From: Paragordius varius
Lineage: Eukaryota > Nematomorpha
Direction of reading: 5' to 3'
DNA: 64,000 nucleotides
Assembly (NCBI GenBank): GCA_964247055.1
Contig: OZ176055.1
Coordinates: 7,750,001-7,814,000, forward strand
Part shown: positions 10,741 through 23,100 of the stretch, piece by piece
How the letters are laid out: every line of letters starts with the position of its first letter
How positions within the stretch are numbered: position 1 is the stretch's first letter
Made by a program: the position numbers and the translations under genes
The notes under the pieces: generated by a model
What the model was told of the DNA's origin: nothing
The model's database searches: none
Seen by the model: the letters and a program-made list of their open reading frames with translations, nothing else

Positions 10741-11150
10741 CGTATTTAACCATGATATTATAAAAAAATTATCAGGATAATGTGTGCTCTGAATAAATTT
10801 ATATATTATGGGTTAATTTGACTCATCTGTTTTAAAATACAGTTATCAACATTTTTACAAATGTATCATGCTGTCTTTTAAATAGCTGGAAAACCACATG
10901 GTAAATATTTAGCATTAATTTAAATATTAATTTTTTATGTATGTTTGTTATATTTTAAATATTTTTGTATTTTTGTTCCACTTTAATATATTAGATTTCT
11001 ATTGAATAGCCACACTTTTTATATATTATCGGCTGCTTTTCTCAGCCCATATATTATTATCGTCTGCCTTAGTTTGATAAGGTTATTCGACTCTTCGATT
11101 GGTTGAACTGTTTTCAAAATGAAAAAAAAAATTTGATACCAATTTTACAG
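10741..11150. other. Non-coding DNA before the candidate first POU exon
   Basis: AT-rich, without a recognised repeat. It ends in AATTTTACAG, a plausible 3' splice site leading into the candidate coding exon at 11162, so a 5' untranslated exon may lie further upstream. Confidence 0.3.
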
Positions 11151-14100
11151 TTACCTTAATAATGATATCTAAATCATCCCCCATAATTAATGGAACCAGT
11201 TTTTCCGACAAATTCATAGAAAATTTGTCTGCAACTGGAAAAAATTCTTACAAGAATGGTTACACTAACGGAACGGTCTATAAAGGTAAATATATTATTT
11301 ATTTTAATTTTGTTAGACATTAAAAAGTGTCTAGACAGGATTGATTTTATGCTTGTTTATATGTGTTTTGATATTTAATTTATGTTTTATCAAACTTTAT
11401 GCAATATGTAATTATGTATGCAAATAGCCCGTATACCTTAACATACATATGCTGAATATCTTTTTTAGCATTTACATAAATGGTCGGATGTACCATTTTT
11501 CATTAAACTGTTAAAAATATGAACTTTTTCACAGTTAAATTAGATGTTTTACTCTTTTCAGTCAAAAAAAGTTGTTTTTCTTATTTTACATTCAAATTCT
11601 TAAACACATTTTATATTTAAAATGTTTTAAAATAATTTGTCTAAAATAAACATACATCTAAACATAAATGCAAAAATTTGCATTTCAAGGATAAATTTCA
11701 TAGTAGAATAGCTACTTCCGATTAATAATTTTTGATAAATATATATAATGATCTATAATTATATATAATTTTATTAGACATATGTCTGTTTGATCATTCT
11801 ATTTTTAAACTTAAACAAGTATTCCTAAAAAATTTGGGTTTTAATTTAATCTTTAATAAATACTGTTCGTTTCTAACCTAGTTAACATACCCTTAAATTT
11901 ACATAATCCATATCATAACCTTTTTTTTGATCCAAATTCATTTAATATAAATGCATTTATATATCTTTTTTGATTGGTGCCAAAATGTTTCATTTTATTT
12001 TTTTGAAGTAGATATCCTGCCTTTTATATTTATGAATAATACGGTTGATTTTTTTTAATATTAACATTACAAATTTATTTTAAACCTCTCAAATATTTGA
12101 TGTTTTTATAATCGAAATTAAGATATTAACTATTAAGTCCGCTTTCACTCTTTTCCATAAACTATATACATTTATGAAATAATTTATTTCTTCATTAAGA
12201 CCTCATTACCTTTTCACTATTTTGTCCTAGTTATCTTTTTGGGTAGTTTTATATCCCGACAATTTAGTAAATTAACTACAGTTTTTTTTTCAGTTAAAAT
12301 TTAAATATCAAACATTGTTCTTATGTAAAAAAAGCTTATATTTGTTGCAGTTTTGTGGCTTCTAGAGAATTGGACAGCTTCAAAACCGATTGAAACGAAC
12401 TGTAATATTAAAATCAAAATTTAGTTTTTACTGGTAAAATGTAGCCTGAAAACTTTTTAAAGTATTTTTTTTACATTTTCTAACCATAATATATATTCAT
12501 CTACCTGTTGCATTAGCGATTTAAAAAAATTTGGGAAAAAAGTTAAAAAGGAGGATTTTTTCGCAATTTTACATTAAAAATTTTTTTTGTCTAATGCGCT
12601 TAAAAGAAAGATAGCATATTTTATTCGCCTTAATACCTTAAATACTCTTTAAAATATTCCAATTTAAATCATTCTGGGGTATAATTTTATTCTGGAGTGT
12701 TAACAGTCATACAATGATGTGTTATATTAATTAATATTTAAATTGATAATAATTGTATATGTGATTTCTGGTAACAAGCAAGTGTTTAACATTATGTTTT
12801 TGTTTTTTCCGAATTATTATACATTTTTAATTTGGTTTAATATTGTATTGGTTTATAAGTGCTAGGTTTTTAGATTTTTTAGAAACACCTCCAAAGTATT
12901 GTTACAGTTTCGATCTCTTGTATTAAACTTACCTTGATTCCTCTACATTAAATAATCAATTTTAATTTATAACTAATTGATGGTAATATTTTTTTTAATC
13001 CAACATGGTACTTATGATGGTTATTTACGAAGGGGCTAATATTGTAATCAATTCTGTACTGTTTCACATATTTCCAATTTTAATTTCTACTTATCGCATT
13101 TCACACGTTTTCAAACTACATATGTTACTTTCAGATAAATCCTGATAATATTTTAAAAATTTTACTAAACAAAAAGTCTTTAGAATTGGTTTGGGAAGTT
13201 ATATGTTGTGCATTCTTTAAACCAGTAATTTTTTACATAAGCGCCTAGAAATGATTAAAGCTAAAATTTGCCGATTCGTTTCTTCTGAAAACCAAAATTT
13301 TCACAATATATTAAATGATTCAATAAAAATGTATTAATTAATACGATGAAATATTTTAAATACATAATTATATTTTAGGACCGGGAGATTGCGTAATTAT
13401 AATTGTTTAAAATTGGGATACAACATAAATCATCATGGGTTGGCATAGACCAGGGCTGATTAAACTTTTGTTAATTCCCGACCCCATTTATGATTGCGAG
13501 TTTCTTAACGACCCCAACAAATATAAAAGAAATCTATATATTTATAAAAATGGAAAGTGGTGGCTTTGTGATCTGTTTCCGGAAAACCGGTAGACCCATT
13601 CAAGTCCAAATATCGAAAAAATATCATTAATGAATGCCCCGACAATAGCTTCGTCCTTTTTTGAATTAGGCCCCCAGTGCTTACCCCGTGTAAAAAACGC
13701 GTTTTTTTTGAAAACAAAAGTCCACAAAAACCGTGTCTTTGAGGCAATTTTCCCAAAAACGTTTTGGACCATTCGATTTTAAATATGATTTTTTTACTTA
13801 TTTTCGATTGCGCCGAACATAGTCGGCTCGCTTTTTTAATTGGCCCTTTTACCCGCCCTCCCAGTAAAATGCCATTTTTTAAAAAAAGTAAGTCCACAAA
13901 AATAATTTTTTGAATCTATTTTTCGCCCAAAGTATAAGACCGTAAAATTTCAATGAAAATTCCAGGTATGCCCTGTCAAATGTAAAAATTTTAGTCCAGC
14001 GTTTCTTTGATGATAGCTGCTGGGTAAGGAGCGCCAAAAACTGCCCCGTCATATCGAAATAACGTGCCTTTGGGGCTAAATTTCAGAAAATTAATCATGC

Positions 14101-17100
14101 CATATGAGTTTAATAGCTGCTTAAGATATTACCCGTAACAAAGCAAAAATTTAGGTGGTGCAGTTTTTTAAATTTAGCCGTTAATTAGGCCCTTTACGCC
14201 CTGAAAAATGCGCCACCATAGAATGATTTTTAATTTTGAGGCAATTTTTCCAAAAATTATTGAGAGCATATGGAATCAATCATGATTCCAGGTATTCTCC
14301 AAAAAAGGCAAAATTTTAATCTAGCGCTTTTTTTGTATCAGCCTCTGGGTAGGGAGCTACCCGCCTAAAACTAGCCACCATATCAAAATTGCGTTGTTTA
14401 GAAGTAAATTTTCAGAAAACTTATCAGCCCATATAAGTTTTATCAGGGCCTGAAATATTACCCGCAAAAAGGCAAAAATTTAATTCGAGCGGTTTTTTTA
14501 AATTAGCCGTCAATCGGCCCTTTACGCCCTAAAAAATGCGCTATCATCGAACTATTATTTAGTTTTGAAGCCATTCTTCCAAAAACTATTAAGAGTATAT
14601 GGAATGAATGATAAAACTGCGCCACCATATCAAAATTGCGTTGTTTAAGAAATATTTTCAGAAATCAGACCATATAAGTTTTATTAGGGCCAATATTACC
14701 CGTAAAAAGGCAAAGTCGAGCGGATTTTTATTAGCGGTTAAATAGGCTCTGGGTAAGGGGCTATCCGTGTAAAAATGCGTCATATCGATACAGCATGCCT
14801 TAGGAGCCGAATTTCAGAAAACTTATGAGACTATGTAAGTTCAATAAGGGCCTAAAATATTTATTAGCCCTTAAAAAACAAATATTTTAGTATAGGGGGT
14901 TATTTTAATGAGTTAAGAAAAGTTTCACGCCCTGAAAAATTCGCCTCCATAGAACAATTTTTTATTGCAGCAATATTTCCAAGGACTTATAAAAACATAT
15001 GGACATTATAATTCCAGATCCCCATATAAAGACAAAATTTTTTTCCCGACGCTTTTTTATACCTGGCTCTGGGTAGGGAGCCACCCGCTAAGAACTGCTC
15101 CACTATATAGATAATACGTTGTTTTGAAACTATTTTAAAGAAAACTTATGCTATGAGCTCATTTAAAGTTTGAAATATTATCCGTAACTAGGTAAAAATT
15201 AAGGTCAGGCCCTTTTTATTAGCCATTAATTTGGGGCTTTTGTGCCCTAAAAATACGCCATCATATAACGATTTAGTGTTGAGGTATTTTTCGAAAAACC
15301 CATGAGACGATGGTCTTAAAGATGATTCCAAATATTTTCCCTATAAAGGCAAAAAATTTAACTTAGCGCTTTTTCCATATAGGTCTATGGGTAGGGGTCT
15401 ACCGGTTTAGAATTGAGACGCCATACAAAAATGGCGGGACTTTGGAGCTAATTTAAAAAATCTTAAGAAACCATACGAGTTCAATAAAGGCTTTAAATAT
15501 TACCCAGAAAGGTAAAAATTATAGTATAGCGGTGTTTTCTAGCCGTCGGTTTGGGGTTTTTACACTACTAAACAATATATTAGTATGAATGCACCGTTTA
15601 GAAAATCCTATGATAGCGATTAAATAATATTTCGGTATAATCCACATATATGGAGCATTTTATTGATCCTTTTTTTTTCAAATAACCTCCCCCCCCCCCC
15701 CCCCCCCCCCAGAAGTCCGAAGGACTTCCTCGGGCTGCGTAGCAGCACGAGATTTACGCTAGTATAATATTTTTTGATGGTATATTTTTTAGGTAACAAT
15801 ATACATATGAATATGAAAATATATAAATTTAGAATTCGTTTTGAAACATATAAAAATTTAAAATCGAAATTTGCACAAAATGTTATAGAAATGTTTTTAT
15901 TATATCAAAAACAAAAGTGGATTCTGACCGTCTTAATTCTCTTGGATATATCCAAGTAGTTGCGTGGTAAATATTAAATTAAAGTTTACGTTAAAAATTT
16001 AATGAGATGAATGTGCCTGTTTTTTATTGCAAAACAAATCAAATCTTGGTGTAATGTTTGAAACTGCTGGACGTAAGACCTCTTCAACATTTTTTTATTG
16101 CTGAACAATATTGGGATTTAATGTGTGTTAAAGCTAAGAAAATAACATCACATAAAGGGGTGTTGAATGGCAGACGTACATATAACGCCATATCGGCGAT
16201 TGTGGAAAATTCAGTTCTAGTTCCGATCCAGAATTCAGTCAAGGGCTTTTTTTTAGAATTGTAGTTTTAAGTTTGAGTCACACGAAAGCTCAGCAAATTA
16301 CTCTTGATATGTGGCAGATGATCAATCTCACTTAAGCCAATCCAAAACGGCTTTATCCAAACTATATTTTGTAAATCAATATTTAAAATATGTCCGGAAC
16401 TTTATTTCTAGCTTTTTTAAGTGATCTACAAGTTTCTGAAATTTTTACAATAAATTTTCTCAATATAAAATTGTCGACACTGGAATTTCCAACGAATTTT
16501 TTTCGACTCTACTTTTCCAATGCTGATCTTTATAAAAAATTTTATCGTTTGAAGTAAATATATCGCAATTTTTTCCTTGAAGAGACTAATTCAGATCGTT
16601 TAAATTCGCAAAAATATCTGACAAATATGAGAGCTTGGATAGCCACAAATCATTATTACTAAAAAGCAGCATGCTATCCAGCTCTGTTATTTGTTAGATA
16701 TTTTTGCGAATTTAAACGATCTGAATTTGTCTCAAGGAAAAATTTGCTATATATTTACTAGAAACATTAAATTGAAAGCTTTATTTAAAAGATCAGCATT
16801 TGGAAAAGTAGGGTCGAAAAAAATTCGTTCGAAATGTTTTCCAGTGTCGACAATTTTGTATAGAAAAAATTTATTGTAAAAATTGCAAATTGTAGATCAC
16901 TTAAAAGCGCTAGAAATAAAGTTCCGGACATATTTTTTATTAAATATTGATTTACAAAATATAGTTTAGATTCAAAAGCCGTTTTGGATTGGCTTAAGTG
17001 AGATTGATCGTTTGCCACTTAAAGCTCATGATGAATTCGTTGAGCTTTCATGTGACTCAAACTTAAAACTACAATTCCAAAAAAGCCCTTGACTGAATTC

Positions 17101-20100
17101 CGGATCGGAACTAGAACTGAATTTTCCACAATCGCCGATATGGCGTTAAATGTACTTCTGTCATTCAACACCCCTTTATGGGAAGTTATTTTCTTAGTTT
17201 TAACAAATATCGTTCAGCAATAAAAAAATGTTGAAGAGGTCTTACGCCCAGCAGTTTCAAACATTATACCAAGATTTGATTTGTTATGCAATAAAAAACA
17301 GGCACATTCATCTCATTAAATTTTTAACCTAAACTTTAATATAATATTTACCACGCAACTACTTGGATGTATTCGAGAGAATTAAGACGGTCAGAATCCA
17401 CTGTTGTTTTTGAAACTATAATAACATTTCTATAACATTTGGTCATTTCAATTTTATATTTTTATATGTTCAAAACGCATTCTAAGTTTATATATATTCA
17501 TATGCATATGCATTTTTTTACCTAATAAATATATCATCAATAAATATTAATTTATTTTTCTTTAGTATTTGTTGAGGTCGTTAAGAAACTCGCAATCATA
17601 AATGGGGTTGTGAATTACAAAAGTTTTAGAAGCCCTGCTTTATATAAAGTGTCTAAGCAGGTAATTTTGATATAACGGACCTACCATAGTCATCCGTAAA
17701 AATTTTTATTAATTTGAGTCATAATTGATGTACATCTTGAATAACATAAATCCTGCGCCTATTGGTAATCATCAACTAGCCATATTGCGTTTTGGTTTGA
17801 TTAAAATCCAGGAATTTATTGAGAAGTTATTCTAAATATGCGTAGCCAGTATTTCTCATCATTTTCATTGATTCCACTTTGTGACAGCCATAAAGTTAAG
17901 TTATAACACTTTTCCCTAACATCTTAGAGATCATTGTATTTTCGAAAAACTCATTGATAGATTATCTTGCTTAACTATAGGAAAAAAATGTCTTGTGACT
18001 CCCTGTTCTCGGTATATACTGCCCTTATCGCCATTGCAATATCGGGTTTCTTTTTCCTCCCTATATCATCTCTACATTATTGATAATGCGACACTCATTT
18101 TGCTGCATAATCTTTTCCAAGTCATCACCATTTTGCAAATTAAGAATTTCTGCTCTTTATTTTAAAATTGTAGTTTTTACTCAATTAATAATTCTAATTC
18201 AGTGTTATGTATATTAACATATCTCTTAAGGTTAGTCAATTAAAGCTATTTAATCGATTGTAAATTTTCTAATGTAGAGCAAACTTACACACCCTTTGCC
18301 GATTGAGAATAATTTTTGCTCCGTGATTCTCAATTTTAATTAAATACCTTCAAATATGTCAAACTTCTGTAAATTTAAATTGCTCCACGTCAATTCTTAA
18401 AATTTCTTTTCACATATAGTCATTGTCTTTACGTTTTACCATTGTATATCAATACGGAAATAGGGTTGTTTTCGTTGTTTTCAACAGTTAAGAGTTTGGT
18501 TTCCGTTGCACATATTTAAGGTTTTGTTTTTAATAAAAGCATTTATAATTAATGTACATTGTATCGGCCTAGCATATTATTTTTTTCAATCTATATTAAC
18601 AAAAATATATATGTAGTCAAATTCAATCAATGGTTGTCTTAAAAGATGTGTTTTATAGCATATGTTCAATTTGACATGTGAACATACTCTATCATTGCAC
18701 GAATCTTGTATCTCATTGGTCAAAAATTTATATATATTTAAAAAAACTGCCGTGTAATGCATCCGACCGCTTTTATATTTGATGTTATAACTCTCACATG
18801 TTTTGTAATTCTACCAGACATTTTGAATTAACCAATTCTAATGCTATGTGCGACATAATTGTCGGTTAAGATTTTGGTGTAACAAAAGCTTTTAAATTAT
18901 TTCAAGTTTTTAATTATCATAATAATTAAATTGTAAATTTCATCAATCTTGAAAAGTTATCATATCAATAGTACCGTAATTGTATGAAAATAAATCGCAT
19001 ATTTTTTGGCACATTGTGTTTAATTAATTTGTTTAGAGGAAACTAAATGTACAACAAAATATTGTTGAGATAATGTTTCAGGTACAAAGGAAACAATGTT
19101 TGTTTTAAGCTTTATGTTCTTTATAAATGGTACCGATAGTGGTTCTAACTATAAAATAAATATAGCCTTGATTGCACGAACTGCAAAAAAAAGTTTAAAA
19201 TGCATTTGTATTTAAATTCTAATATTATGTCAAGGGATATATAGGTACTTAGCATCTTGAGTTGATATTCTGATTTTGAATACCAAATGTAAAATATTGC
19301 TAATTTTTTTAATATTATCTGAATATTATCATCGAAGAAATCGTGGCTTATATCATAGCATCAACGTTATCGACGAATTTTTGCAGTGGTAATTTAATTA
19401 AAAGTTTAGCTTAAAACAACATGGTTTAATATATTATTAGTAGTAAATAGGCTATGGCTTGATTGATATATTTTTACTGATAATCGAATGATAAAATAGT
19501 AAAATTTCATACCCTAAGAAAATATTTTACCAACGATATATGTGGTTTTTATTTATCTAGCTTATTTCGTAGACATTATACCTGATTTCTAATATTAAAA
19601 CTGTTCCATGTTATTTTTTATCTTAATTTTAGTATTTAAGCCACTCTATAATAAAGATTGATCTTATCGAACGATATTATTTTGTAAATTTACAAAAAAT
19701 AATAAGTTATAACATCTAACTATTAATGATAAATTTGAATATTATATTATACACACAATTTTGGGGACTTGAGATATTTCGAAATACTAATTTTTAGGAA
19801 GTTTGGGAAAGATTTCAGGTTTTCTGAAAATCGCTTAAAAACACGATTTTGCGGAGCCGTGTTCATGCGGTTGGGCTCTACACAAGGGTTTATTTAAAAA
19901 CGCTCTCATATGCTCCAGCCTTTTTTTAAAAAATATAAAATATTTTTTAAGACTCACTTTTTGCGATGAAATTTGACATTGAGTGGGATTAAACTTAGGG
20001 GAAATTCAAAAAAGGGTTCGACAATGTTCGGCGTTGCCAAAAAAATTGAAAACATTTTTGTATATCATTGAATATAAAATAATAATTGTAAAACGAAGTA

Positions 20101-23100
20101 AAATTCACAAATATTGGATAAGGAAAACTTTAAATGCGCTACTTAGTACTACAAGAGATCAATATCTTTATTGAAATAGCGCCTTTGAAAATGAGCGGAA
20201 TAGCGTTAAATTTGGGTCGGAGCAGGCGGCCTTTTTGTATTTATTAAAATGATAAACTCTTAAACTTACTAATTAGGTACGCGTCTGCAATTAGCATGTA
20301 TACATAAGAGGGCGAACTGCCCTGTAAATTAACAAAAGCGTAAAGTCGACTGCGGGCCGCCAGCGGCCCAAATAATTAACTCTAAAAAATTTTTAAAAAT
20401 TATGTAATTTTTCTCTTTACTGTGTCGTAATGCGGCACGTATCACAAACAGATTAATAAAAAACTTATACTTTTTCTATCTATATGAAAGAATTTCTTAC
20501 GAGGTGCAACATCCTTTTATTTGGCCATTTGCTACTGTATGGTCATATAATTACTTATAAACACTTGGATGCATTCTTGAAAGTTGTTCGGCATTATCTA
20601 AAATTTATTGGTAAAGGGGGATATATTTGATTGTAGGAAATGCCAAAACTGTAAAGTTTATTTTGATTCTTAATATTTAATTAAGGTTACAATAAAGTAA
20701 TAGGCTTTGTATGCAAATCAACGAGTGTGGAGAATTTAATGTGCATCGCAACTGCGAAGCGAAACATAAAAATGAACATAATGAATATGAAACTAAATCA
20801 TAAATTGAATCTTCAAAAAAATTATTAAGACAAATTATTTTGGAGAAAAGCTACCAGAAAAATAGCATATTAACCAAAACATCTTTGATATTTCAAAACT
20901 AATTGCAAAAAACACTAAATCTTATACTAAACGACAATTTTTCAAAAAATGCATTCTGGCTGTCGTCAAAGAAATTTAATAAAAATCCAATTTCTAAAAA
21001 TTTCGGCATATACCTTTGAACGTTTTAAAAAACAGTTGTATATTCATCTTTATGTTTGCACATAAGAATGGTAAAAGCATTATTCAGTTAGATTTACAAG
21101 TTTAGCGCACTGAAATTTTTATTTAAATGGGCTGCTGCCAGCCGACCCCTGGCGTACACGATACAATATAATATATAAATAGTTAAGAATGAAAATATTA
21201 TTCTATAATATCTCCATTCCTGAAAAAAGTTCCAATAAAGCATATCATTCATCTCTTTCGAGCGTCACCCAAAGTATGTATCATATTGAAAGCACAGAAT
21301 GCAACTTTTAGTGAACTAATCATTGACAGGCAAGTTTAAGTATGCTGGTCAATTCCATGATTAATATCGATTTCTAAATAATTCAAACATCTCATGAATT
21401 TTTTTAGGTCCCTAGCCTGTCCGAGCCTATCTTTTGCGGGTCTGTCACAAGTAAGTTATTAAGCATACATTATTATGATAGTGCGATTGTTGTAAATGCC
21501 ATGCGAATCTAATCATTAAAATATTTATTTCCTTAAACATTTCCGATAAAAATTGACCGGAGAAATGAGAGAATGTTTAATATTAAGATTATATCAGCAT
21601 GGCATTGACAAGGTTAATTACATTATGATATTGATATATTGTAAAGATAACTTGGTAGTGACTGATCCGTAAAAGATAGACCGTCATCAATGAAGGTTCG
21701 GGACAGGCTGGCATAAAAATGTTATGGAATGTATTGTAATCGTTCAAGGACCTATGATCAGCTTTCTTGGAGTTGACCAGGATATCTCAAGTTGGGGCTT
21801 CCAAAATGATGCACACTTTAGTCTACATTTGAATGACGAGGTGAACATATTTTGGGGGATTTTTTTAGGAAAGATATGATAGAATGATATTTTGATTGTA
21901 AACTATTTTATATTTAATATCGTGTACGCTATTGTTAATTCATTCAGCAGGTAGTTCACTAATTGATATAGCACACATAATTACTGTGGTTTTAGTGTAT
22001 TATTATGAGAAATATTAAAACCATAAGCACCCCCTACCCAAATTTCTTCAGGTTCTAGTAAGGATATTTAACACCTGTTGAATCGTTACGCATATTCAGA
22101 GTTTTCCTCTTTGTGCATTACATATCGTATTACAATTATTATATAATTTAATAGTTTAAGAATATGATATCTTTTAATAATTCATAATTTTACTTTTCTC
22201 CTCTTTTATACTTGTGGAATTATTGATGTCATCAATTAAGATGTTAAACAAATTTATCTTCAGGATGAACCTACTTAGTATTCTCATTTTATTAATTTAA
22301 AAGTATATATGTTTTTTAGTATGTGATTTAACCCTTAAATTGCAAAATATATTGGTTTATTACCTTATTTTTTTGAATGTACAAATTAAAACTATGTTAT
22401 AAAACCCGGCCGTTAGCAACATGTTTTTTTCTGGTATATGGAAAAAAGGATTGTTTAATTATCATTGTATGAAATTTGGACCGTGAACATTTGTTAGTGT
22501 TGAATAAGTTTTTTATGTCAACCTTTTAATTTAAATTCAAAATTTAAATTGGGATAACAGATTGGGAAACTAAGGAATTATTTAAATGGTTTATTCATAG
22601 TCCTAATGTGCATTTATCAAGCGTGTGTTTATTCTCCTAACTACACTATTAAATTGGAATATAAAATATATAATATGGCCGATTTTTAATTCATGACCTT
22701 TTCAAAATATTCAATTATACGATATACCATAATTACTGTTGCTTTTTACAATTACTTTTTTTTGTTTAGAATTAATGCTATAAAAATTATTAATTCAAAA
22801 ACTTGGTCATTTAATGATAATTTCTGATGCGATTTTACTAAACCTAGTTTATTTATGGATAATAATGCTTTTGAAATGATACATTATCCGTGGTGTTAAT
22901 TCCCACATTCATATAAAATTTTCATCATTTATATCGTGTTTTGTTCAATTATAATTCAAAATTCCACCCAAAGTTATTGATTAGGATCACGATTTTTTTT
23001 GTAACATTGACGGACAATGACTAGTGTCTGTGTGTAGAATCAGTCTATATATTGGCCTCTTTTCTATTTTTGAGTGTGCCTTTTTATGAATTTTAAATAT

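Larger units (their letters stand above)
13533..15762 (+). mobile_element. Helitron, non-autonomous, with internal tandem repeats
   Basis: Starts TCTATATATTTATAAAAATG directly after an A. It ends with a hairpin (GCTGC-GTA-GCAGC), 12 bases, then CTAG followed by T, the classic Helitron layout with insertion between A and T. A second hairpin (GAAGTCC-GAA-GGACTTC) lies just upstream. The ends match the 580-base copy at 48699-49278. No helicase or Rep domain is visible, so it is non-autonomous. The sequence on either side joins into an uninterrupted hAT end once it is removed. Confidence 0.8.
13451..17637. mobile_element. Fold-back hAT element with nested Helitron
   Basis: The left end starts CAGGGCTGATTAAACTTTTG and the right end is the near-inverse ending AAGTTTTAGAAGCCCTG, a hAT-type terminal repeat. 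After removing the Helitron at 13533-15762, the left arm is 13451-13532 plus 15763-16643 (963 bases) and the right arm is 16673-17637 (965 bases). They are inverted copies around a 29-base spacer. Each arm keeps a decayed hAT transposase C-terminus: on the plus strand near 17200-17316 it ends LRPA, PRFDLL, then NKKQAHSSH and a stop; the left arm has the same on the minus strand. No 8-base target duplication is visible (GCATAGAC against CTTTATAT). Confidence 0.75.

Noticed and set aside
11410-11690. Two octamer motifs (ATGCAAAT) after the candidate first POU exon, suggesting autoregulation
   Set aside because: By base composition several such octamers are expected by chance in the window, and others occur at 2489, 5651, 26460 and inside the hAT.
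16785-17018. 77-codon minus-strand frame
   Set aside because: Antisense of the hAT transposase remnant in the right arm of the fold-back element.
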